Below are positions 35,013-43,497 of a DNA stretch of 64,000 bases, piece after piece (position 1 is the stretch's first letter; each line of letters starts with the position of its first letter). Both the position numbers and the translations under genes were made by a program. This DNA comes from Spirosoma endophyticum. Its GTDB lineage: Bacteria; Bacteroidota; Bacteroidia; Cytophagales; Spirosomataceae. The notes under the pieces were generated by a model, which was not told the origin of the DNA, searched no databases, and saw only the letters and a list, made by a program, of their open reading frames with translations. Where the stretch lies: positions 248,001-312,000 of the forward strand of contig NZ_FOLQ01000002.1 in NCBI RefSeq assembly GCF_900112365.1, given 5' to 3'.

Positions 35013-35339
35013 AAGTAAATTGGGTTGATTTGATTGTAAACAGGCTAATTGGTACTGATATTCCGGGTCAAAATCCCGTGTTTTTGATTGGCTGCCACCC
35101 AAAAGAATGACTGATCGACGCTGGTATTACCCGAAACTGAGCCGGACCGACGATCAGGAGAACAGGAATCAGCCAGAGTACCGTTTTTTCATGTGCTGTA
35201 ATGGTGGTAAGCAGGAGGGAAATGCATAAAAATAAGCACTTTAACCGAATCTCTATACGTTTGCCGCCTTCATGCAATTTTTGTCTCGAAAAGTACTACG
35301 AATGCGTTCTTCCTGGCGATGAAGCCGCCAAAAGCCAAT
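35013..35339. other. Intergenic region with possible decayed membrane-protein frame
   Basis: A minus-strand frame (35068-35277) encodes two hydrophobic stretches (CLFLCISLLLTTITAH, VLWLIPVLLIVG), but no family was recognised and the flanks are not coding-like. Considering the adjacent DoxX remnant, it may be decayed. No other structure was seen. Confidence 0.3.
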
Positions 35340-35360
35340 AAATTTACGTAGCGTAAATTT
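35340..35360. promoter_or_regulatory. Inverted repeat upstream of the 128-aa protein gene
   Basis: AAATTTACG and CGTAAATTT are perfect 9-base arms around TAG. The repeat ends 8 bp before the ATG at 35369, so it is placed to act as an operator or leader hairpin. Confidence 0.45.
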
Positions 35361-35368
35361 TAATTATC

Positions 35369-35755
35369 ATGAAACATACTCTACTTCTTATCGCCATTTT
35401 CTTCGGTTGGAGCGCTTGCCAGGCTCAAGTTGCTACAACTACGCAAACCGCATCGGACAGCCTGATGATCACGATTTTTCTGAAGCATCAGCAGGACAAA
35501 AGCCTGAAACAGATTCAGGAAATACAAAATCAGAATAAGTTTCTGGAGATGTTTCCGCCCAAAGAAGCACGGGTTGTATCCTGGTACGTTATGATGGGCA
35601 TTGGGCAGGTGGTAACGGTAAAGATTCCAGCCAAAAGTCTCAGAACCCTGAATCTGTCGATTGAAAATGGTGCCTGGGGCGCGTATAACACCGAATTCTA
35701 CCCGACTTATGACTTTGTTCCCGTTTGGCAAAACGCAATAAAAAGCAAAAAATAA
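35369..35755 (+). CDS. Exported hypothetical protein (128 aa)
   Basis: The protein has a signal peptide (MKHTLLLIAIFFGWSACQAQ) with a cysteine that does not fit a good lipobox, so Sec cleavage near CQA-Q is more likely. The mature part of about 108 residues has a Gln/Lys-rich helix followed by a beta-rich region. No family was recognised. Confidence 0.65.
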   Translation: MKHTLLLIAIFFGWSACQAQVATTTQTASDSLMITIFLKHQQDKSLKQIQEIQNQNKFLEMFPPKEARVVSWYVMMGIGQVVTVKIPAKSLRTLNLSIENGAWGAYNTEFYPTYDFVPVWQNAIKSKK

Positions 35756-35914
35756 ACTGGTCAGACGGTGCTGCGCTCAAGTTGTAGCCTGATCATTCCC
35801 ACGTTCAGTGAAATAGCCGACCTCCCCAAAGCTCTAAAACTTCCCGAACGTTTTATTGATCCCAGCTTTCTGTAAGCTCGTTTACCCGGATTAAAACAGA
35901 TACTTGTAATAGTA

Positions 35915-35945
35915 TTTGTATATATAATTTTCTTATATATTTTTG
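35915..35945 (+). promoter_or_regulatory. Canonical Bacteroidota promoter upstream of PadR
   Basis: TTTG at 35915-35918 and TATTTTTG at 35938-35945 are separated by exactly 19 bases, a full match to TTTG-N19-TAnnTTTG. The start of transcription would be near 35952, 28 bp before the PadR ATG. Confidence 0.7.
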
Positions 35946-35979
35946 TTTAAAAATTAAGCGCGCGTAATCACCATACCTT

Positions 35980-36333
35980 ATGGATTCAGCTAATCAGGAA
36001 TTTTTACGGGGAACTCTTAAGACAATTGTTCTTCAGTTGCTGGCTCAGCAGGGACGAATGTACGGCTATGAAATCACGCAGGCCGTCGAAGAACGTACCG
36101 GGGGCGAACTGACGCTCACTTTTGGTGCACTTTATCCAGTGCTCCACAAACTGGAAGACGAAGGCTTATTGATTACGGAAAGTCAGGAGGTAGATGGGCG
36201 ACTACGCAAGTATTACCGGCTTACCCCAACCGGTAGTGAGACTGCCGTGCGAAAAGCCGGTGAATTTGACCGGTTTATTCAATTGATGCGCCTGCTTATC
36301 AGGCCTTCGCCAGATGTGGCCTTCGGACAATAA
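35980..36333 (+). CDS. PadR-family transcriptional regulator
   Basis: This 117-residue winged-helix protein has the PadR signature (GTLKTIVLQLLAQQGRMYGYEI, then LTFGALYPVLHKLEDEGLL and GRLRKYYRLTPTG). PadR proteins usually repress neighbouring transport genes. It heads a three-gene unit with a small membrane protein and an FtsX-type permease. A full-consensus promoter lies 35 bp upstream. Confidence 0.93.
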   Translation: MDSANQEFLRGTLKTIVLQLLAQQGRMYGYEITQAVEERTGGELTLTFGALYPVLHKLEDEGLLITESQEVDGRLRKYYRLTPTGSETAVRKAGEFDRFIQLMRLLIRPSPDVAFGQ

Positions 36334-36373
36334 TTGAGGATTACTCTCTACTCATTCGCTCCATTACGTATTT

Positions 36374-36877
36374 ATGAACAAACTGTCTCGCGACCAACTT
36401 AGCTACTTAGCGCAGCAGATTCAGCAAACCAGGCCGCATCAGGCACTGCAAGCCGAACTGCTGGACCATATAGCCTCCCTGATTGAACAACGCATGGATC
36501 AGGGCCAGGAGTTTTCAATTGCTTTCGATCAGGCTATGCAGCAGGCAAATCCGCACGCGCTGGCGCAGTTGAAACAACTCTATCTTCAGGAATTTAGCAG
36601 TAAGTCTTCGCAGGCTATGCCAGTTGCCCTGCGGGTTCGGTTACGGGCCCAACGGCGTCGGGCAACCAGGCCTTTTCAGTACATTCTATTCTCCAGCGTA
36701 CTCACCTTTCTGCTATTGATGGGTTTTCTGATCCTGGTTAGTCGACCGCTGGCTGTGCCACTTGGCGCGTTCCAAACTGCCTGGGGAGCAGGGCTGGCGG
36801 GATTGATGAGCGTAGTTATCGTTCGGTGGTGGATGGCTCGTAATCGCCGTAAACCCAGGCGATTGCCGGCTGTCTGA
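36374..36877 (+). CDS. Membrane protein between PadR and permease genes
   Basis: This 167-residue protein has a helical cytosolic N-terminal part (LSYLAQQIQQTRPHQALQAE, LLDHIASLIEQRM) and two hydrophobic helices near residues 105-150. The N-terminal part resembles the small prefix domain fused to some PadR-associated FtsX permeases, here apparently encoded separately. It lies 40 bp after PadR and 55 bp before the permease gene, and is probably a partner of the permease. Confidence 0.65.
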   Translation: MNKLSRDQLSYLAQQIQQTRPHQALQAELLDHIASLIEQRMDQGQEFSIAFDQAMQQANPHALAQLKQLYLQEFSSKSSQAMPVALRVRLRAQRRRATRPFQYILFSSVLTFLLLMGFLILVSRPLAVPLGAFQTAWGAGLAGLMSVVIVRWWMARNRRKPRRLPAV

Positions 36878-36932
36878 CTCCGCGTTTATCTGTAGACTGG
36901 CAAAGTCCCATTCCAACCTAATTCCTTTTCCG

Positions 36933-39335
36933 ATGATTGTTCACTACTTCACGGTGGCCCGGCGCCACCTGTGGCAAAATTGGCATGTCAATCTTATTAG
37001 CCTGCTGGGGCTGGCGGTGGGTTTGGCGAGCGGTTTGATCATTTTTTTGGTAGTCAACTACATGTTTAGCTTTGATCGCTACCACCCGCACCTGGATCGT
37101 ACGTACTGGATTGTTACCGATATCAAACGGGAAACAACCATGCAGACCGATGCCGCCCCGCGACCGCTGGCCGATGTGCTCCGGCGCGACTACGCATTTG
37201 TGGAGAGCGCGGTCCGGTTAGAAACTTTCTTTGGCCGTACCCTGAGCGTTCCAAATGGGAAAGGTGGTTGGATCAAAAAGTTTGCTGAGGCTCGTAACGT
37301 CTGCTTTACCGAACCCCAATACGTCGACCTGTTCGGTGTGGAGTGGGTGAGCGGCAACCCGAAGACGGCCCTGGCGGCTCCCAACACAATTGTGCTGAGT
37401 GAGCGCTACGCCCATAAATATTTCGACACGGCATCGGCCCTGGGTAAGACTCTGCGCTTAGACAACCGAACCGACCTGACCGTTACGGGAATTGTTAAAG
37501 ACCCACCGACCAATACCCAGCTTCGGTATGACGCGTTCGTCTCGTATGCTACCATTCCGGTATTGGATGGACCGACCGCCCTGGCCGATTGGCAGGGACT
37601 ACAGGCGATGTGCTTTGTGCGGTTGCGGGAAGGGACTGATCCTGATTTGCTTAGCCAAAGCTTATCTGCTATTCGACGCAGGAATCTGTCGCCCCAGGAA
37701 GCTACTCAGTTTGACTATCAGGTTCTGCCCCTGGCTGAACTCAACCACCAACGTAGTGGTACGGCTCCGCGACCGGTCCTTTATGTCCTGATCGGGGTCG
37801 GCATACTGCTGGTTATGGCGGGCTGCATCAATTTTATTAACCTGGCAACGGCCAGGGCGCTGAAACGGGCGCGGGAAGTTGGTGTTCGCAAAGTGATGGG
37901 CAGTACACGCTGGCAGTTGGTCGGCCAGTTTATGCTGGAAACAGCCCTGTTGGTGATACTATCTACGTTCGTTGCCCTCGTACTGACCCAACTTAGCCTG
38001 CCGGTAGTCAATCAGACGTTGGCGGCTACCATTGAAATGCTACGTCCGGACCTATCCATTGGCGATGTGGTTCAGCCTCAGGCAGTAGGGTGGTTTCTGT
38101 GTCTTATTATCAGCGTAATCATTTTATCGGGCCTTTATCCAGCGCTCGTGCTGGCCCGTTTCAATCCGGCAAAGGCACTCACCAGCCAACCGGCGACTCG
38201 GACTGTAGGTCGACTAACGGTACGGCAGGGCCTCATTCTTGGTCAGTTCGTGCTGATGCAATTGTTTATCCTGAGCGTACTGGTCATCACGACGCAGCTT
38301 CAGCACATGCAGCGGGCTGAATGGGGTTTTCGTCATGAATCGACTCAAGTTGTTTTCCTGCCCCAGCAGCAATCCATTCCCTTCGCGCACCTGCGTGAGC
38401 AGTGGTTGCAAGTGCCGGGTGTCGAGCAGGTTGCCTTTGGTAGCGATATGCCTGCATCGCCCTACAATCACCCCAGTCCATTCAGCTATCACACCGCGAC
38501 CCAGCCCGAACCCTTTGAAACCCGCGTGCGGGCGGTTGATGAACATTACCTGTCGGTTTTCGATTTGTCGCTGGTGGCTGGTCGAAACATTCGGTCTACC
38601 GATACGACGGGTCGCGACGTATTGGTGAATGAAACGCTGGTGAAGCAATTGGGTATCTCCTCTCCGGCTGCGGTGGTGGGTAAACCCATTCGGGTGAAAG
38701 ACGGTGACCGGGTTATTGTCGGCGTCGTGCGGGACTTTCGCAGCGGAGATTTACACCAGCCTATTTTGCCTATGACGCTGATTCATGATCTTCCGCACAG
38801 CCGGGTAGCGATGCTGCGCCTGAACCCAACCTACGCCGACCAGACTGGTCAGGCCATTCAGCAGGTCTGGGATAAGGTATTGCCGGATCAGGTTTATCAC
38901 GCAGAGAACCTATCAGACCTAATGAGTCGCTTTACGGAACTGGAGCGTTTACTGGCGGGAATGGTTCAGGCGTTCGCCCTGGTGGCGATTGGTCTGAGCT
39001 GCTTGGGTCTATACGGGCTGGTTACGTTTATGACCGAGGCCAAAGCCAAAGAAATTGGCGTTCGTCGGGTGCTGGGAGCCCGGACGACGCAGCTGCTTTG
39101 GTTGTTAGGGCGGGAGTTCGGTAAACTACTCGGTCTGGGCTTCTTCGTGGCGGCACCGCTCGGGGCCTGGGTGTTGTCGGGTTGGTTACAGCAGTATACG
39201 TATCGAATTTCGGTAAACGGTTGGCTATTGATAGGAACCCTCGTTCTAACTGGCCTGATAACTGCCCTGACCGTCTCTCGTCAGGCATTGAAAGCTGCCC
39301 GCACCAATCCGGTTCATTATCTAAAAAGTGAGTAA
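36933..39335 (+). CDS. FtsX/MacB-type ABC transporter permease (800 aa)
   Basis: The protein has a first membrane helix (residues about 20-45), a MacB-like periplasmic domain, three helices forming FtsX domain 1 (about 285-425, with REVGVRKVMGSTRWQL), a second periplasmic domain and FtsX domain 2 at the C-terminus (AKEIGVRRVLGARTTQLLWLL). Such large permeases act with a LolD/MacB-type ATPase to move peptides, lipoproteins or antibiotics mechanically. No ATPase gene is adjacent, as is common for Spirosoma-like PadR/permease modules. It is followed by a 17-bp perfect hairpin. Confidence 0.92.
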   Translation: MIVHYFTVARRHLWQNWHVNLISLLGLAVGLASGLIIFLVVNYMFSFDRYHPHLDRTYWIVTDIKRETTMQTDAAPRPLADVLRRDYAFVESAVRLETFFGRTLSVPNGKGGWIKKFAEARNVCFTEPQYVDLFGVEWVSGNPKTALAAPNTIVLSERYAHKYFDTASALGKTLRLDNRTDLTVTGIVKDPPTNTQLRYDAFVSYATIPVLDGPTALADWQGLQAMCFVRLREGTDPDLLSQSLSAIRRRNLSPQEATQFDYQVLPLAELNHQRSGTAPRPVLYVLIGVGILLVMAGCINFINLATARALKRAREVGVRKVMGSTRWQLVGQFMLETALLVILSTFVALVLTQLSLPVVNQTLAATIEMLRPDLSIGDVVQPQAVGWFLCLIISVIILSGLYPALVLARFNPAKALTSQPATRTVGRLTVRQGLILGQFVLMQLFILSVLVITTQLQHMQRAEWGFRHESTQVVFLPQQQSIPFAHLREQWLQVPGVEQVAFGSDMPASPYNHPSPFSYHTATQPEPFETRVRAVDEHYLSVFDLSLVAGRNIRSTDTTGRDVLVNETLVKQLGISSPAAVVGKPIRVKDGDRVIVGVVRDFRSGDLHQPILPMTLIHDLPHSRVAMLRLNPTYADQTGQAIQQVWDKVLPDQVYHAENLSDLMSRFTELERLLAGMVQAFALVAIGLSCLGLYGLVTFMTEAKAKEIGVRRVLGARTTQLLWLLGREFGKLLGLGFFVAAPLGAWVLSGWLQQYTYRISVNGWLLIGTLVLTGLITALTVSRQALKAARTNPVHYLKSE

Positions 39336-39389
39336 TTGATTTAATCCGTATTCCCACAGCGTGCCACTACGTAGCATTCAATTAGTAGG

Positions 39390-39424
39390 CACCTTCCCCA
39401 AAGCTCTGAGCTTTGGGGAAGGTG
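39390..39424. terminator. Perfect 17-bp bidirectional hairpin
   Basis: CACCTTCCCCAAAGCTC (39390-39406) and its inverse complement (39408-39424) are separated by one base. The hairpin sits between the convergent permease and M20 peptidase genes. Confidence 0.75.
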
Positions 39425-39434
39425 TTCGTTCGGG

Positions 39435-40709
39435 CTACCGTGTCAATCGGTAAATCAGCAGGGCGGCCCGCTGGATGAGTATCGGGAACTCCTTGATATT
39501 CATTGTTTCTTCGATGCTGTGAGCGCCTTTGCCCGACGCACCCAGTCCGTCTACGCAGGGCATGTATTGGGCCACAAATGATACGTCCCCGGCCCCGCGC
39601 GCACCCGGGTCGAACGCTTTGACGGGGCCGACGCCCATGTCCCGACTGATTTTGTCTATTTGCTTGCGCAGTTCGTCGTTGGCCGCAGAAGGCTCCATGC
39701 CTGGTATGCCGTCGGTAAAGGAAATGGTGGCCTTGGTGAGCGGCAAGCTCTTATCGACAATTTCGCGCATTTTAGCGCGGGCGGCTTCTTTCTGGGCTTC
39801 GGTCAGAAACCGCAGATCGCCTTTAACCAGGGCCGTACCGGCAATGATGTTTGTTTTGCCAATCGTTTCGGCTTTCGCCGTTTTGTCGTCATAGTGCACT
39901 TCCGAGCCACCAACGATCAGGCCGGGGTTGAAGGTGAGGTATTTTTCCTGACCGAGCGTCCGCCGAAACTCGTTCAGAATCCGAACGGCTTCGTAAATGG
40001 CACCGTAGCCCAGGTCATTAAAAATGCGGGACGAATGGCCTGTCCGGGCCTTTACGTTGAGCGTCCACCCGCTGGCTCCCCGCCGACCGGTCGTTACGTG
40101 GTGTAGGCCCTGAGCCGATTCAAAGGCCAGTGCCAAATCGCATTTCTTCGCTCGTTCGATAAAATCCCGGCGACTTTCAGAACCACCCGAACTCTCTTCG
40201 TCACCCGTAAAGTAGATGGTAATGGACGTATCGTCGAGCAGTTTTTGCTCCTGCAGCGCTTTCAGAGCCGCAATCACCACGACGTCGCCCCCTTTCATGT
40301 CGTTGACGCCCTGGCCCGCCACCGTCGAGTCATTGACCCGCGTATACGGCTCCATCGGCAGGCTTTTTTCAAAGACAGTGTCCAGGTGGCCAATCAGAAA
40401 CAACTTTTTGCCCTTTTTACCTTGCCGGGTGGCCACCAGATGTCCCGCCCGATTGAGCGAATCAGGAAGCGATACCCATTCGGTTTTAAAGCCTAGTTTA
40501 TCAAATTCATCGGCCATCAATTTACCAACCGTGCGTACGCCTTCTTTATTGAGCGTGCCACTGTTGATGTTGACGACTTTTTCCAGAAACGCTTCGGTTT
40601 CGGGCATGTGTTTCTTAACGGTGGCAATGACCGCCGTTTCGGGTCTGGAAAGTGACTGCGCTGACGCGCCAAAACTGGCAAACAGCCAAAGAAGGACAAG
40701 TTTTCTCAT
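39435..40709 (-). CDS. Exported M20 metallopeptidase, carboxypeptidase G2-like
   Basis: This 424-residue protein has a short signal peptide (MRKLVLLWLFASFGASAQ). The catalytic core has the zinc ligands and acids of the M20 family: LIGHLDTVF, QGVNDMKGGD and TGDEESSGG, with the later dimerisation domain (GRRGASGWTLNVKARTGHSS) and GARGAGDVSFVA near the C-terminus. Carboxypeptidase G2-like enzymes remove C-terminal glutamate from peptides or folates. It is divergent from another M20-family gene, separated by 213 bp. Confidence 0.9.
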   Translation of the reverse strand: MRKLVLLWLFASFGASAQSLSRPETAVIATVKKHMPETEAFLEKVVNINSGTLNKEGVRTVGKLMADEFDKLGFKTEWVSLPDSLNRAGHLVATRQGKKGKKLFLIGHLDTVFEKSLPMEPYTRVNDSTVAGQGVNDMKGGDVVVIAALKALQEQKLLDDTSITIYFTGDEESSGGSESRRDFIERAKKCDLALAFESAQGLHHVTTGRRGASGWTLNVKARTGHSSRIFNDLGYGAIYEAVRILNEFRRTLGQEKYLTFNPGLIVGGSEVHYDDKTAKAETIGKTNIIAGTALVKGDLRFLTEAQKEAARAKMREIVDKSLPLTKATISFTDGIPGMEPSAANDELRKQIDKISRDMGVGPVKAFDPGARGAGDVSFVAQYMPCVDGLGASGKGAHSIEETMNIKEFPILIQRAALLIYRLTR

Positions 40710-40849
40710 GAGGTATTTTTCGCTAAAACAGGTTGTGTAAAGGGCTAAAATAAGTAAAGTAATCTGTTGATTATCTGATGCGATGGTTTAGTGCAACTTT
40801 TACTGAAATAGCTTCTACTACGTTGTAATATCCATGTTTATATCGCCTA

Positions 40850-40878
40850 AGGCAGAAGAATACTTTGTTCTTCTGCCT
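40850..40878. promoter_or_regulatory. Dyad in the divergent M20/M20 intergenic region
   Basis: AGGCAGAAGAA (40850-40860) and TTCTTCTGCCT (40868-40878) are perfect 11-base arms around TACTTTG. Both flanking genes point away from it, so it is not a terminator for them; an operator or leader hairpin 44 bp before the plus-strand start is more likely. The loop TACTTTG resembles a -7 element. Confidence 0.45.
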
Positions 40879-40922
40879 ATCTTCGATTGAAAAAATGAAT
40901 ATTCACTGAGCCTGAGCCAATC

Positions 40923-42062
40923 ATGCCTTTAGACCAAACTGACCGCTTCGTCCAGTTCAGACGTGAACTTCACCGGTTTCCCGACGTTTCGGGTCATGAA
41001 GTAGACACCCAGAAACGGATAAAATCGTTTGTTAGCCAGTTTAATCCCGTTGCCAGTTGGGAGGTTGGCGGAACGGGTTTATTACTGCAATACGGGCCGG
41101 GCAATACGGGTCCCGTTACGTTGATTCGGGCCGATATTGATGCGTTGCCCATTCAGGAGGTCAATACGTTTGGGCATAAATCGCAGATCGACGGCGTGTC
41201 ACACAAATGCGGTCATGACGGCCACACTGCAATTCTGGCCCGATTGGCATCTTTGTTAGCCGAAAATCCGGTTGCGAACGGTCGGGTATATTTGCTGTTT
41301 CAACCCGCCGAAGAAACTGGTGCGGGCGCTGCCGCCGTTTTGAACGATCCTGCTTTTGCCGACATTACGCCTGATCGCGCGTTTGCGCTGCACAATTTAC
41401 CCGGCTTTCAACAGGGCGTTATCGTATGCAAACCCGGCCCGTTTACAGCATCCGTTTTGAGTATGATCGTTACGTTCACGGGCTACGTATCCCATTCGGC
41501 CGAACCCGAAAAAGGACGTAACCCGGCGTATGTGATGGCAGATTTTACGCTAAGGAGCCGCACCTTGCAACAGCCTGCGGATCAGGCTGATGACTTTGCG
41601 CTAATCACGCCAATTTATACGACAATGGGAGAGAAGTCCTACGGCATTTCGGCGGGTTATGGAGAGGTGCATCTTACGCTCAGAACCCGAAATGCCAAAC
41701 GAATGGAAGCGCTGACCGCCGAACTACTGGCTTTACTGACGGAACTGTCGACCGGCACGGGTATCGACGTAGCAACGAGCTATACGGAAGCGTTTTTTGC
41801 CAATGAGAACGACCCTGATGCCTTCGCCCAAATCAAACAAAGCGCCCTGAAACTCGGATATGCTTTTGTTGAAAAACAGGAACCCTTCAAATGGGGCGAA
41901 GATTTTGGCCTCTTTACGCAAAAATACAAAGGGGCTATGTTTGGTATTGGCAATGGCGAAGACTCCCCGGCACTGCACAACGACGATTACGATTTCAACG
42001 ATAACCTGATCGAACCAGCCGCCCAACTGTTTTTAGACCTGATTGCCGTGGCGCATGGATAA
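40923..42062 (+). CDS. M20 amidohydrolase (hippurate / N-acyl amino acid hydrolase type)
   Basis: This 379-residue cytosolic enzyme has the metal-binding motifs of the M20D amidohydrolases: IRADIDALP, HKCGHDGHTAIL with the Cys and His ligands, QPAEETGAGA, ALHNLPG and a C-terminal LHNDDYDFND with the last histidine. These enzymes release amino acids from N-acyl or N-acetyl conjugates using two metal ions. It ends 8 bp from the convergent GerW-like gene. Confidence 0.92.
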   Translation: MPLDQTDRFVQFRRELHRFPDVSGHEVDTQKRIKSFVSQFNPVASWEVGGTGLLLQYGPGNTGPVTLIRADIDALPIQEVNTFGHKSQIDGVSHKCGHDGHTAILARLASLLAENPVANGRVYLLFQPAEETGAGAAAVLNDPAFADITPDRAFALHNLPGFQQGVIVCKPGPFTASVLSMIVTFTGYVSHSAEPEKGRNPAYVMADFTLRSRTLQQPADQADDFALITPIYTTMGEKSYGISAGYGEVHLTLRTRNAKRMEALTAELLALLTELSTGTGIDVATSYTEAFFANENDPDAFAQIKQSALKLGYAFVEKQEPFKWGEDFGLFTQKYKGAMFGIGNGEDSPALHNDDYDFNDNLIEPAAQLFLDLIAVAHG

Positions 42063-42069
42063 GCAGCGA

Positions 42070-42441
42070 TCAACGATTGAATAACTTGCTGACGACAAGG
42101 CCAATGGCCACGCCCAGTGCTACATACCGCACTCTTCCAATTGGTACGTAGCGGGTTTCGGTGGGCGTTACTTCAATAAATCCCTGTGGGCTGATCATTA
42201 AACCGCCCCCTAAGCCGCCCCCGTCTCCCTGGCTGCTGCCAGCTGCATCACTGGTCGTTTTTCCGGCCGCCAAATTTCCCTCACCGAAACCTCCGCCCAA
42301 GCCGAGAGTAACCCTAGCGACGGGAATAATGGTTTTATCTCCGGCCACAATGGGTTCTCCGTAAACCTTGCGGACCGAAGCTTCTCCGGTGAATCGATCG
42401 ATGAAGGATCGCATGAGTTGTTCTGTATGTAGCGAGCTCAT
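42070..42441 (-). CDS. GerW/YtfJ-family protein
   Basis: This 123-residue protein matches the GerW/YtfJ (spore protein YtfJ) family: the KVYGEPIVAGDKTIIPVARV strand, a Gly-rich segment (GLGGGFGEG, GGGLGGGL) and SPQGFIEVTPTETRYVPIG. A hydrophobic C-terminal helix (VALGVAIGLVVSKLF) may anchor it in the membrane. In Bacillus the protein helps spore germination; this lineage does not form spores, so the role must be different and is unknown. Confidence 0.82.
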   Translation of the reverse strand: MSSLHTEQLMRSFIDRFTGEASVRKVYGEPIVAGDKTIIPVARVTLGLGGGFGEGNLAAGKTTSDAAGSSQGDGGGLGGGLMISPQGFIEVTPTETRYVPIGRVRYVALGVAIGLVVSKLFNR

Positions 42442-42607
42442 AAACGGGATGGGTTTGGGTTAGCCGTAAGACAAAAATAAGGTAAATTGAATGAGCTTAC
42501 TTCTTTGTTGTACACGGAAATTTTTGCTTATGTCTGCAACAAATAAGTTCTAAATCGGTGTCATTCCAGTAGCAGTTACAGAACACGTAACGAACCTCAT
42601 TCCACCA

Positions 42608-43420
42608 ATGAAAACAACAATCCTGTTCCTATTACCACTGGCGAGCGTATTATCCTGCAAGGAACCCCGAAAGGATATCACGCCCACGAATACTACGAAC
42701 CCTTCTTCGGCTGGCTCACAAACTCCGCCTGTAGTCGAGAAGTCGGGCGTTGTGAAGTTAGGGCCAGTTGTGCAGATTTCGGGCTATTCTGTAGACCCAA
42801 ATGGCGACAAAACGTTCCTGCTGAATGGAAACCAACTCAGAGTAGTCTGGACCCGTACGACCAATTATGACTACGACGAACAGAACCGGCTGACGGGTGA
42901 AAAATCTGTGGCCAGCTACGACCGTAATTGGTGGGAGGGATATTCCTATCAGTATGCGCCAGATCTGAATACGCGCTACCAGAATTCAGAAAATAAGGAG
43001 TTTCTCAATACGTTACTGCTGAACGAGCAAGGCTACCTGAAAGGAAACTCAGGCCCCGGCGAATACATTTATAATGCCGAAGGGTATCTGATCAGCTACA
43101 ACGGAAACGGCCAGGAAGATACGTACACCATAGAAAACGGGAATGTTATCGCCAGGAAAACAGTCTATCGGAATGGCAGTGTGCAATACAATACCTATGA
43201 ATATGACCTGACAAAACCCGGTATTCCATCCCCTTTCACCTACCGGGGCAAGCCAAGTCAGAATTTGCTTATTAAGCAGACATTGGCTGATTCGGCATCA
43301 CCGACTACCGTATTCACCCACTACTACCATTTTGATACGAAGAATCGGCCCATCCGGGAGTTTGTCGTTACCGATAAGGACCCCGTTCCAAGAAGCATTC
43401 GGGAGTTTATGTATAAATGA
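42608..43420 (+). CDS. Hypothetical lipoprotein with YD-like strands
   Basis: This 270-residue protein starts with a lipoprotein signal peptide (MKTTILFLLPLASVLSC). The mature part has Tyr/Asp-rich strands (YDYDEQNRLTGEK, YIYNAEGYLISYNGNGQ) like those in Bacteroidota YD-repeat or DUF4595-like lipoproteins. It shares an arrangement of about 80 C-terminal residues (a KQT motif followed by a Y-x-F-D/Y-D-x-x-x-R strand) with the protein at 61586-62431, indicating a paralogous family. Function is unknown. Confidence 0.7.
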   Translation: MKTTILFLLPLASVLSCKEPRKDITPTNTTNPSSAGSQTPPVVEKSGVVKLGPVVQISGYSVDPNGDKTFLLNGNQLRVVWTRTTNYDYDEQNRLTGEKSVASYDRNWWEGYSYQYAPDLNTRYQNSENKEFLNTLLLNEQGYLKGNSGPGEYIYNAEGYLISYNGNGQEDTYTIENGNVIARKTVYRNGSVQYNTYEYDLTKPGIPSPFTYRGKPSQNLLIKQTLADSASPTTVFTHYYHFDTKNRPIREFVVTDKDPVPRSIREFMYK

Positions 43421-43432
43421 GTTGACTCACGA

Positions 43433-43491
43433 GCGTATTCATAAAAAAAAGGCCAATGCTACGTAGCACTGGCCTTTTTTCATGAATACGC
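43433..43491. terminator. Long bidirectional hairpin with TACGTA core
   Basis: A nested stem joins GCGTATTC (43433) with GAATACGC (ends 43491), A8 with T6, and GGCCA with TGGCC, closing on the palindrome TGCTACGTAGCA. It lies between convergent lipoprotein and beta-barrel genes and has A and T runs suited to termination in both directions. Confidence 0.75.
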
Positions 43492-43497
43492 TTCTGT

